The position numbers were made by a program, and so were the translations under genes. This document shows positions 1 to 5,535 of a stretch of 15,204 nucleotides of DNA, one piece after another. The notes under the pieces were generated by a model that worked only from the letters and a program-made list of their open reading frames with translations, had not been told where the DNA came from and did no database searches. Numbering within the stretch: the stretch's first letter is position 1; each line of letters begins with the position of its first letter. Source of the DNA: Oscillospiraceae bacterium. Its GTDB lineage: Bacteria > Bacillota > Clostridia > Oscillospirales > Oscillospiraceae. The stretch is from the NCBI GenBank assembly GCA_020025715.1, contig JAHHRQ010000041.1, positions 1 through 15,204 on the forward strand, in the 5' to 3' direction.

Positions 1-54
1 TTTTGCCAAGTAAGTTTTTCCGGAACCACTGCATCCGATAATATGTATCTTCAT
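1..54 (-). CDS. P-loop NTPase / small-molecule kinase-like protein, 5' end only
   Basis: The first 18 codons of a minus-strand gene run off the left edge of the window. They read MKIHIIGCSGSGKTYLAK, a beta strand followed directly by a Walker A loop (GCSGSGKT). A P-loop within ten residues of the start is typical of adenylate/shikimate-kinase-like proteins and of the FlaR-like 'topology modulation' P-loop kinases. The true substrate cannot be told from this fragment. The ATG at 54 has a GGAGG ribosome site (63-67) eight bases upstream. The gene lies 58 bases downstream of the HAD phosphatase gene on the same strand with no terminator hairpin between them, so the two are probably co-transcribed. 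Confidence 0.75.
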   Translation of the reverse strand, partial: MKIHIIGCSGSGKTYLAK

Positions 55-112
55 GGTTATTACCTCCGAATACTCTGTCTGCCGCCCATGAAGCCTGAAT
101 CGATACACTCTG

Positions 113-724
113 TTATTTTACGTTTATGTCCCGCAGTCTGAGCTTATTGCGAAGATCCTCAATATCATTGTGGAAAACTATTCCCTCCATGCCGCAGCAG
201 AGGGCACCTTCAATGTTTGCGGGAGCGTCATCAATGAAAAGACACTCTTCCGGCTTTAAGGAGAATTCCTCAAAGAATTTCTTATAAATCTCGTAATGGG
301 GCTTTAAAAGGCCGTAGTTTGCGGAGAGAAAAAGACCGTCGAAGTATTCATGTCCCGGAACTCTGGACCAGTATTCACTGTGGCGGCGGCTGACATTCGA
401 GAGAAGATAAATGCCGTAGCCCATGTCCTTTAACTCGTGCACCAGCTCTGCAACGCCGGGGACGGGAATAATGGGCTTATCCCAGTTGAAAATTATCTCA
501 CGTACATATTTATGCAGACGCTCAGGAACATTTTTGCACATGTTCTCGCAGGCTTCCTCATCGCTTATAGCACCCCTGTCCATTCTGACCCACTGGAGAG
601 ACAGGAAAAGCTCATTCTGGATAAGCTGTCTGTCCTCTTCGGGAACTCCGAAACGCTCCATAATCTCTTTAGGTCTGAAATCAACAAGAACCCTGCCCAT
701 ATCGAAAACAATGTTTTTTATCAT
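113..724 (-). CDS. HAD-superfamily phosphatase, YihX-like
   Basis: A 203-residue haloacid dehalogenase-fold hydrolase, probably a cytoplasmic sugar-phosphate phosphatase. The four HAD motifs are visible: motif I FDMGRVLVDF with nucleophile Asp8; motif II with Ser109 (LLSN); motif III Lys141 (LKP); motif IV Asp165-Asp166 (FIDDAPANIEGA). Motif I has DxG instead of the usual DxD, as in the E. coli YihX alpha-glucose-1-phosphatase group. Other stretches also match that group from memory (RGAISDEE near 50-57, the SNxxRxH region after motif II). Length fits the subfamily. The ATG is preceded by GAGGGAG at about seven bases, and a consensus promoter sits just upstream. The actual substrate is not determined by sequence. 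It leads a likely two-gene operon with the P-loop kinase-like gene downstream. Confidence 0.9.
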   Translation of the reverse strand: MIKNIVFDMGRVLVDFRPKEIMERFGVPEEDRQLIQNELFLSLQWVRMDRGAISDEEACENMCKNVPERLHKYVREIIFNWDKPIIPVPGVAELVHELKDMGYGIYLLSNVSRRHSEYWSRVPGHEYFDGLFLSANYGLLKPHYEIYKKFFEEFSLKPEECLFIDDAPANIEGALCCGMEGIVFHNDIEDLRNKLRLRDINVK

Positions 725-753
725 ATGCTACTCCCTCAAAAAACGTTTTCTAA

Positions 754-782
754 ATTTTAACGCCGGATGAAAGCCGTGTCAA
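754..782 (-). promoter_or_regulatory. Sigma-A promoter of the HAD/kinase operon
   Basis: On the minus strand the -35 box is TTGACA (777-782, 6/6 match), the spacer is exactly 17 bases and the -10 box is TAAAAT (754-759, 5/6). This predicts a start point near 747 and a leader of about 22 bases before the HAD start codon. It is the closest match to the sigma-70 consensus in the window. Confidence 0.8.
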
Positions 783-835
783 CAGGCGGAAATTGACGAA
801 AATCCGCCCCGGCCTTTTTGTAAACTGACTTAATA

Positions 836-857
836 GGAAAAAACATTGAAAAATCAA
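836..857 (+). repeat. A-rich near-repeat shared by two intergenic regions
   Basis: The 22 bases at 836-857 (within the rpsB upstream element) match 3682-3702 (between trhA and the methyltransferase gene) on the same strand, with one substitution and one deleted A. The shared core is CTGAAAAATCAA versus TTGAAAAATCAA. Both lie upstream of divergent promoters. Chance similarity of A-rich DNA is possible. Confidence 0.4.
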
Positions 858-906
858 AGAAAAATCTCAAAATAGACTTGCATTTAGGGGCGTTTTCTGG
901 TATCAT
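838..906 (+). promoter_or_regulatory. rpsB promoter with phased A-tract UP element
   Basis: The -10 box TATCAT (901-906) is preceded by TGG, making it an extended -10. A weak -35, TTGCAT (878-883), lies 17 bases upstream. Directly upstream are four A-tracts (838-843, 849-853, 860-864, 869-872) whose centres are about 10.5, 11 and 8.5 bases apart, roughly one helical turn. This is the pattern of curved DNA or an UP element that boosts ribosomal promoters. The box positions are observed; the boosting role is inferred. Confidence 0.7.
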
Positions 907-912
907 ATCATA

Positions 913-1027
913 GCATTTCACACGGAGACGGACTTTTCTTCATGTGGCAGCCCCGGAAAATCGGAGCGGCTTGAGGAAGAGGATGAAGTTTCCGGAGGAA
1001 AATAACAAAATTTTGGAGGAAAATCAA
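913..1027 (+). promoter_or_regulatory. rpsB 5' leader with duplicated ribosome-binding module
   Basis: A leader of about 115 bases precedes rpsB. It holds a possible 10-codon leader peptide (ATG 942 to TGA 972-974, reading MWQPRKIGAA), a 7-bp pairing CCGGAAA (953-959) with TTTCCGG (989-995), and an exact duplicate of the 10-mer GGAGGAAAAT at 994-1003 and 1015-1024. The second copy supplies the ribosome site for rpsB. The 3' arm of the pairing overlaps the first copy by two bases. An ATG at 983 is in frame with rpsB and has its own GAGG at 973-976. S2 represses its own synthesis in E. coli, so an autoregulatory role for this leader is plausible but unproven here. Confidence 0.5.
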
Positions 1028-1762
1028 ATGTCAGTAGTATCTATGAAGCAGCTGCTGGAAGCAGGCGTCCACTTCGGACACCAGACCCGTCGTTGGAACC
1101 CTAAAATGGCCGAGTACATTTACTGTGAGCGTAACGGTATTTACATCATCGACCTGCAGAAGACCGTCAAGAAGCTGGAAGAGGCTTATGACTTCGTAAG
1201 AGATCTCGCCGCTAACGGCCAGTCCATCCTGTTTGTTGGTACCAAGAAGCAGGCTACCGACGCTGTTCGCGAGGAGGCTTCCCGCGTTGGCCAGTACTAT
1301 GTCAACGCTCGTTGGCTGGGCGGTATGCTCACCAACTTCAAGACCATGCGTACTCGTATCGACCGCCTGGCTCAGCTCAAGAAGATGCAGGAAGACGGCA
1401 CCTTCGATATGCTGCCCAAGAAGGAAGTTATGAAGCACCTTGGCGAGATGGAGAAGCTGGAGAAGTATCTCGGCGGCGTTAAGGACATGAAGAAGCTGCC
1501 CGGCGCACTCTTCGTTGTTGACCCCCGCAAGGAGCACAATGCCATTGCTGAGGCTCGCAAGCTTCACATTCCCATTGTCGCTATCGTTGACACCAACTGC
1601 GACCCCGATGAGGTCGATTACGTTATTCCCGCAAACGATGACGCTATCCGCGCTATCCGCCTGATCTCCGCCACCATGGCAAATGCAGTTCAGGAAGGCC
1701 GCCAGGGCGTTGACGCTGAGGAAGAAGTTCCCGCAGAGGCAGAGGCCGCTGAGGAAGAATAA
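1028..1762 (+). CDS. rpsB: 30S ribosomal protein S2
   Basis: A 244-residue S2 protein of the small ribosomal subunit, close to the usual bacterial length plus a short acidic tail. It opens with MSVVSMKQLLEAGVHFGHQT and RRWNPKM, the conserved S2 start, and contains the S2 signatures VDTNCDPD and IPANDDAIRAI. The tail is a run of Glu and Ala. The start at 1028 is chosen because the protein begins as known S2 proteins do and GGAGGA (1015-1020) lies seven bases upstream. The same frame is open back to a GTG at 944 and has an ATG at 983, which would add 15 residues not known in S2. Codon use is strongly biased (CGT/CGC for Arg, GCT for Ala, AAG for Lys), as expected of very highly expressed genes. 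It forms the classical pair with tsf downstream. Confidence 0.98.
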   Translation: MSVVSMKQLLEAGVHFGHQTRRWNPKMAEYIYCERNGIYIIDLQKTVKKLEEAYDFVRDLAANGQSILFVGTKKQATDAVREEASRVGQYYVNARWLGGMLTNFKTMRTRIDRLAQLKKMQEDGTFDMLPKKEVMKHLGEMEKLEKYLGGVKDMKKLPGALFVVDPRKEHNAIAEARKLHIPIVAIVDTNCDPDEVDYVIPANDDAIRAIRLISATMANAVQEGRQGVDAEEEVPAEAEAAEEE

Positions 1763-1776
1763 TCCTGCAAGATGAC

Positions 1777-1805
1777 AGGGGCGTGCACAGCGCGCCCCTT
1801 GTTTT
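1777..1805 (+). terminator. Attenuating hairpin between rpsB and tsf
   Basis: Stem AGGGGCGTG (1777-1785) pairs with CGCGCCCCT (1791-1799), including one G-T pair, with loop CACAG, followed by TTGTTTT. It looks like an intrinsic terminator with an interrupted U-tract. No promoter was recognised between it and tsf, so it most likely lets part of the transcripts through and sets S2 above or apart from EF-Ts. It could also be a 3' stability hairpin. Confidence 0.65.
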
Positions 1806-1841
1806 GAAATTATTACCTTATTACAATAGGAGGAAATTAAA

Positions 1842-2768
1842 ATGGCTTTTACCGCTAAAGATGTTAAGACTCTCCGCGATATGACCAATGTCGGTATGAT
1901 GGACTGCAAAAAGGCACTTACCGAGACCGACGGAGATATGGATAAGGCAGTTGAATGGCTCCGCGAGAAGGGCCTTGCAAAGGCTGCTAAGAAGGCAGGC
2001 CGTATCGCTGCTGAAGGTATGGCTTATGCACACGTTTGCCCCGAGTGCGGTGTCGGTGCTCTGGTTGAAGTAAACTGCGAGACCGACTTCTGCGCAAAGA
2101 GCGAGCTGTTCGTTGCTTTCGTTGAGGATATCTGCAAGACCATCATCAAAGAGAACCCCGCAAACGTTGAGGAACTCATGAACTGCAAGTACTTCGGCAG
2201 TGAGCTGACTGTTGCCGAGACTATGCCTGAGAAGGTTATGTCCATCGGTGAGAACCTGCAGATCCGCCGTTTCGTCCGCTTCGACAAGAACACCAGCATT
2301 GCTTATGTTCACGCCGGCGGCAAGATCGGTGTTCTGGTCAACCTCGAGGTTGAGGGCGGCATCGACGCTACCGAGATCGGTAAGGACATTGCTATGCAGA
2401 TCGCAGCTCTGTCTCCCCGCTTCTGGGATAAGAGCCAGGTTACTGAGGAAGTAAAGGAAGAGGAGAAGAAGATCGCTCTTGCTCTTATGGATCAGGATCC
2501 CAAGATGGCCTCCAAGCCCCAGCAGGTTAAGGAGAAGATCGTCATGGGTAAGATGAACAAGTTCTACGAAGAGAACTGCCTGCTGCAGCAGGTCTTTGTT
2601 AAGGACAGCTCCATGACCGTTGAGAAGTACATCGCTTCCGCTGCTAAGGCTCTGGGCGGCTCCGTCAAGTTCGTTGACGCTGTTCGTTTCATGAAGGGCG
2701 AAGGCATTGAGAAGAAGGAAGAGGACTTCGCAGCTGAGGTTGCAGCCCAGATGAACATGGGTAAGTAA
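1842..2768 (+). CDS. tsf: Translation elongation factor Ts
   Basis: A 308-residue guanine-nucleotide exchange factor that recycles EF-Tu from the GDP to the GTP form in the cytoplasm. The N-terminal UBA-like domain carries the EF-Ts signature around residues 11-26 (LRDMTNVGMMDCKKAL). The second signature is near 76-84 (EVNCETDFC). The remainder covers the dimerisation and core domains, with the conserved YVHAGGKIGVL segment. The start has AGGAGG (1828-1833) eight bases upstream. Codon bias matches rpsB. Unusual points: a CPEC pair at 66-69 just before the second signature, and Cys84 where Val is common, giving four cysteines in the pattern C-x2-C-x9-C-x4-C. In many Firmicutes pyrH and frr follow tsf; here a strong terminator ends the unit. 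Confidence 0.97.
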   Translation: MAFTAKDVKTLRDMTNVGMMDCKKALTETDGDMDKAVEWLREKGLAKAAKKAGRIAAEGMAYAHVCPECGVGALVEVNCETDFCAKSELFVAFVEDICKTIIKENPANVEELMNCKYFGSELTVAETMPEKVMSIGENLQIRRFVRFDKNTSIAYVHAGGKIGVLVNLEVEGGIDATEIGKDIAMQIAALSPRFWDKSQVTEEVKEEEKKIALALMDQDPKMASKPQQVKEKIVMGKMNKFYEENCLLQQVFVKDSSMTVEKYIASAAKALGGSVKFVDAVRFMKGEGIEKKEEDFAAEVAAQMNMGK

Positions 2769-2776
2769 TTCTTCGG

Positions 2777-2790
2777 AATTCTTAATTTAA
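2777..2790 (+). repeat. 14-mer pre-terminator repeat, copy 1
   Basis: AATTCTTAATTTAA lies between the tsf stop codon and its terminator hairpin. An exact second copy is at 12159-12172, in the same place between the pepF stop codon and its terminator. A shorter AATTTAA (13251-13257) overlaps the start of the hairpin after the DegV gene. Function unknown. Confidence 0.6.
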
Positions 2791-2796
2791 AATTAC

Positions 2797-2830
2797 ACAG
2801 CCTGCGGAAAACTTTCCGCAGGCTGTTTTT
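2797..2830 (+). terminator. Intrinsic terminator of rpsB-tsf
   Basis: A perfect 13-bp stem (ACAGCCTGCGGAA with TTCCGCAGGCTGT) closes a 4-base loop AACT and runs straight into a TTTTT tract ending at 2830. Strong rho-independent terminator, 28 bases after the tsf stop. Confidence 0.92.
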
Positions 2831-2843
2831 ATATCATAAAATT

Positions 2844-2876
2844 AAAGCCGGTATCTTTTATGATACCGGCTTTTTT
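2844..2876. terminator. Bidirectional terminator between tsf and trhA
   Basis: Stem AAAGCCGGTATC (2844-2855) with GATACCGGCTTT (2862-2873), loop TTTTAT. T-rich tracts follow on both strands (TTTTTT on plus, TTTAATTTT on minus). Because tsf already has its own terminator at 2797-2830, this one mainly serves the convergent trhA gene and acts as a backup for tsf. Confidence 0.88.
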
Positions 2877-2901
2877 AAACATTATTGTTGAAAGTTTTTC
2901 C

Positions 2902-3573
2902 TTACAGAGCGTATTTTAAAATGCAGAATGCGTGGAGTGCGGCTCCGATATCCACAAAAATGTGGAAAACTGTATGGTAGATAGGTTTCTTCTTTCCCAC
3001 ATTGTAGAGTATAGCGCCCACAGTGTAGGAAAGTCCGCCCATAAGAAGCCACATGAAGCCGTTTAATCCCAGAGCGTCCAGAGTGGGCTTTATGGCAATC
3101 ACCACAAACCAACCCATGCCTATATAGCAGCCCATGGAAAGCTTTGAATATTTCTCGTGGTCTATGGCAGTAAACACGGTTGCAAAGGCAGCCAGTGCCC
3201 ATTCAGCGCCGAACACCGTCCACGCCCAGCCGGGATGTACGGGGCGGATAGCGCTTAAAAGTATGGGGGTGTAGGTTCCGGCAATGAGAAAATATATAGT
3301 GCAGTGGTCTATGACCTGCATCACCTTTTTGCCCATTCCGGGAACGAGACCGTGGTAAACGCTTGACATGGTAAAGAGCAGAATCATAAATGCGCCGTAA
3401 ATGGAAACGCTGACAACGCCCCATGTGTTATGGTGGGAGGCGGCAATAAGTATTCCGAAAACCAGAGTTACGATTCCAAGCACGGCACCTAAAATATGAG
3501 TTGCCATGTTCAGCATATCTTCTTTTCTTGTGTAGTCAGGGAGGGTGCGGTCCCTGAGCGGTGTGCGTGACAT
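2902..3573 (-). CDS. trhA: Hemolysin III / PAQR-family membrane protein
   Basis: A 223-residue seven-helix inner-membrane protein of the hemolysin III (TrhA/YqfA) family, relatives of the eukaryotic adiponectin receptors. The family's metal-ligand motifs are present: TMSSVYH (Ser and His), IDHCTIYFLIAGTYTP (Asp), and near the C-terminus HTVFHIFVDIGAALH (H-x3-H). Bacterial members are tied to membrane lipid homeostasis rather than proven lysis. I start at the ATG at 3573 because AGGTG lies six bases upstream and the promoter at 3601-3629 predicts transcription starting near 3594. The longer reading from a TTG at 3597 has no ribosome site and would begin before the transcript. Single-gene unit, convergent with tsf and divergent from the methyltransferase. 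Confidence 0.93.
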   Translation of the reverse strand: MSRTPLRDRTLPDYTRKEDMLNMATHILGAVLGIVTLVFGILIAASHHNTWGVVSVSIYGAFMILLFTMSSVYHGLVPGMGKKVMQVIDHCTIYFLIAGTYTPILLSAIRPVHPGWAWTVFGAEWALAAFATVFTAIDHEKYSKLSMGCYIGMGWFVVIAIKPTLDALGLNGFMWLLMGGLSYTVGAILYNVGKKKPIYHTVFHIFVDIGAALHAFCILKYAL

Positions 3574-3600
3574 AAAAAACACCTGACCTTTCTGCAATTA

Positions 3601-3629
3601 AGCATACGCCATAAGCGGGGGAGAGACAA
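3601..3629 (-). promoter_or_regulatory. Promoter of trhA
   Basis: Minus-strand -35 TTGTCT (3624-3629), 17-base spacer, -10 TATGCT (3601-3606). Each box matches the consensus at 4/6. It places the start point about 20 bases before the ATG at 3573. Two CTCTAC direct repeats (3650-3655 and 3672-3677, 22 bases apart) lie upstream of the -35 and could bind an activator. Confidence 0.6.
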
Positions 3630-3776
3630 GCTACGGGGCAAATTCTTCACTCTACCACAGGGAGAGAGCCGCTCTACTACCGGAAAAACACTGAAAAATC
3701 AATGGTTTCCGGCATTTTAGCAATTTGCAGTAAAATTACCGCTCTTCCTGTTCTCCCGGTACAGTTATAATAAACA

Positions 3777-3806
3777 GTGGCATGGAATTTTAAACAGTGC
3801 TATAAT
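3777..3806 (+). promoter_or_regulatory. Promoter of the methyltransferase gene
   Basis: Consensus -10 TATAAT (3801-3806) preceded by TGC (extended -10), with GTGGCA (3777-3782, 4/6) 18 bases upstream. The 9-mer TAAACAGTG occurs at 3771-3779 and 3791-3799, exactly 20 bases apart and overlapping both promoter boxes, and another TATAAT lies at 3766-3771. The repeat could be an operator. Confidence 0.65.
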
Positions 3807-3844
3807 AGGCACAGCTTATCTTGAAATTTATGGGAGGAAACAGA

Positions 3845-4462
3845 GTGTTAGATAATACAGGGTTTAATTTATGGGCTGACGGCTACGACAGGAGCGTGGG
3901 ACTGTCTGACGAAAACAACACCTACCCTTTTGCGGGATATAAGCTGGTTCTAAACAGTATTTATAATGATGTATTATCCTATGCGGGAAAAACAGTGCTG
4001 GACATTGGTTTTGGAACAGCGGTTCTTACATCAAAGCTTTATGAAAAAGGCTGTGCAGTTTACGGACAGGACTTTTCAACAAGAATGATTGAGCTTGCAC
4101 AGGAAAAAATGCCGGATGCAAAGCTTTATCAGGGAGATTTCACGAAAGGGCTTACGGAAGAATTAAAGAGAAATAAATATGACGCCATAATAGCCACCTA
4201 TTCCCTTCATCACCTGACTGACGAGGGAAAGGTTGCATTTCTTAAAGAGCTGCTGCCGCTGCTCAATGACGGCGGAGCTGTTTATATAGGTGATGTTGCT
4301 TTCGAAACACGCGCACAGCTCCGGCAGTGTAAGCAGGCGACAGGCGAGGGATGGGATGAGGACGAAATTTATTTCGTCTATGATGAGCTTAAAGAAAAGC
4401 TGCCAAACCTTGAATTTAAAAAGATGTCCCACTGCGCCGGTGTTTTTACATTACGGCGCTGA
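3845..4462 (+). CDS. Class I SAM-dependent methyltransferase
   Basis: A 205-residue cytoplasmic methyltransferase with the Rossmann-like SAM-binding core. Numbered from the chosen start, motif I is VLDIGFGTA (51-59), followed by the acidic ribose-binding strand VYGQDFS, the post-motif YDAIIATYSLHHL and the DGG turn before strand 5. The N-terminal FNLWADGYDRSV resembles small-molecule methyltransferases of unknown substrate common in Firmicutes. I choose the GTG at 3845 because GGGAGG (3832-3837) lies seven bases upstream. The frame extends to a TTG at 3821, but that start has no ribosome site and the GGGAGG would fall inside the coding region. AGA and AAA codons are frequent, unlike in rpsB and tsf. 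The second Gly-rich position of motif I is Ala59 instead of the usual Gly. The substrate cannot be named. Confidence 0.88.
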   Translation: MLDNTGFNLWADGYDRSVGLSDENNTYPFAGYKLVLNSIYNDVLSYAGKTVLDIGFGTAVLTSKLYEKGCAVYGQDFSTRMIELAQEKMPDAKLYQGDFTKGLTEELKRNKYDAIIATYSLHHLTDEGKVAFLKELLPLLNDGGAVYIGDVAFETRAQLRQCKQATGEGWDEDEIYFVYDELKEKLPNLEFKKMSHCAGVFTLRR

Positions 4463-4482
4463 ACTGCGGAATTGCATAAAGA

Positions 4483-4516
4483 AAACGGCAGACAGAGAAA
4501 ACTCTGTCTGCCGTTT
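4483..4516. terminator. Bidirectional terminator between methyltransferase and Lgt-like operon
   Basis: A 15-bp perfect stem, AAACGGCAGACAGAG (4483-4497) with its complement (4502-4516), closes an AAAA tetraloop. T-rich sequence follows on both strands, so it ends the methyltransferase transcript on plus and the three-gene envelope operon on minus, whose last stop codon lies 14 bases away. Confidence 0.9.
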
Positions 4517-4530
4517 ATTAGTTTTATGAA

Positions 4531-5535
4531 TCAGTATTCGTCCATTGCGTCCTTGTCGCACACTGTAAGGTATGCAATATAGCCGGATATGAACATCAGA
4601 ACTGCGCCTATGCTCATTACGGTGTAGCACTTAATGTACCAGTCACCGTGGCGCTGTACAAGGTATTCAAAGTATCCCACCAGTGCAAGGCCGCCTGCAA
4701 AGACAAGCCAGATTAAAACGTGGTAGAACTTAAAGCCCCTTGCCTTTATGGATGCTACGCTGTAATACACCAGAGCTGCCAGCAGGCACACTGCGCTCAC
4801 TATCTGCACAAGGCTTATAAAGCCGTTGAGGCGGAAGAAGCTGGAGTCGTAGCGGGTACTGTCCAGAACAACCTCCACAGCGCCGTAAAGAGCCAAGAAG
4901 ATAATGGCAATGTTGCCTCTCTGGATGCCCCAGCGCATGGGGATTTTGTGTCTGCGGCAGTAAAGAACGGTGATAAATCCGGTCATCAGCATCATCAGAA
5001 TAAACTGGATGAAGAAGGTTGCAAAGCGGTACTCAATAAGTCCGGTAGAGGTGGGAACCGCAATGCCCACAGGCAGATGCCGGAAAATTGGGTTTTTAAT
5101 GATTATGGTGCTGCGGCATGAGGAATTAAACAGGGAGCTGAGCCGGATAAGGGCGATTGTAAGGGCGGTACCGGGAGCCATGGCATCGTAGATTTCGGAT
5201 GCACTGTCGGTCAGGTGCAGTGCCTTCACAATTAGTCCTGCAAGGAAAATTCCTATAAACATACCCGGCAGGCAGTAGCCGCCGTTTGAGTAGTCGGTAA
5301 TTGCCTTAATCATGCCGGGGTACTGCTCTGCGTGGCAGTACCAGTGGATGAAGCGGCAGAAAAGCACAGAGAGGAAAAGGGCTATGGGGAGCATAACCCA
5401 CATGGCGGCTTTCCGTCCGCCGTTTGCGGTGTACAGGGCGTAGCTCAGGCAGAAGCCGGCCACGATACCCAGAGTAATTATAACGGCGCTCCAATATATA
5501 ATTGTGCTTCCGCTGTATATTGCTATCTCGTTCAT
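4531..5535 (-). CDS. Divergent Lgt-like integral membrane protein
   Basis: A 334-residue polytopic membrane protein with roughly eight or nine hydrophobic segments, recognisable as related to prolipoprotein diacylglyceryl transferase (Lgt). Supporting points are an N-terminal YW-containing first helix, a segment at 122-141 aligning with the Lgt signature G-R-x-G-N-F-x-N-x-E, and a late segment LALYGAVEVVLDSTRYD (214-230) aligning with Lgt's Y-G-x-x-R-F-x-x-E-x-x-R. Key residues are changed. The signature reads IRLSSLFNSS, keeping Arg131 and Asn137 but losing the equivalents of the first Asn and the Glu. Arg is Glu221 and Glu is Asp225 in the later motif. Two C-terminal helices (about 271-292 and 303-324) go beyond the usual Lgt. 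It is therefore a paralogue of unknown activity, not the housekeeping enzyme. Its ATG overlaps the upstream stop (ATGA) and has GGAGG upstream: last gene of a three-gene operon. Confidence 0.72.
   Translation of the reverse strand: MNEIAIYSGSTIIYWSAVIITLGIVAGFCLSYALYTANGGRKAAMWVMLPIALFLSVLFCRFIHWYCHAEQYPGMIKAITDYSNGGYCLPGMFIGIFLAGLIVKALHLTDSASEIYDAMAPGTALTIALIRLSSLFNSSCRSTIIIKNPIFRHLPVGIAVPTSTGLIEYRFATFFIQFILMMLMTGFITVLYCRRHKIPMRWGIQRGNIAIIFLALYGAVEVVLDSTRYDSSFFRLNGFISLVQIVSAVCLLAALVYYSVASIKARGFKFYHVLIWLVFAGGLALVGYFEYLVQRHGDWYIKCYTVMSIGAVLMFISGYIAYLTVCDKDAMDEY

Noticed and set aside
790..826. GGCGGA/TCCGCC hairpin followed by a T-run
   Set aside because: Only 6 bp, the T-run begins several bases after the stem, and it lies between divergent promoters where no transcript needs ending.
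944..1027. Longer S2 starting at GTG 944
   Set aside because: The added residues are not found in S2 proteins, and the best ribosome site and conserved start are at 1028.
1822..1827. TACAAT as a separate tsf promoter -10
   Set aside because: It abuts the ribosome site, so the start point would fall at or just before the start codon, and I found no -35 box at the right distance.
1031..1909. Long open frame on the minus strand across rpsB
   Set aside because: It lies antisense to a clear S2 gene with strong codon bias, has no ribosome site and no recognisable domain; such mirror frames are common over biased genes.
3574..3597. TTG start for trhA
   Set aside because: No ribosome site and it lies upstream of the predicted transcription start.
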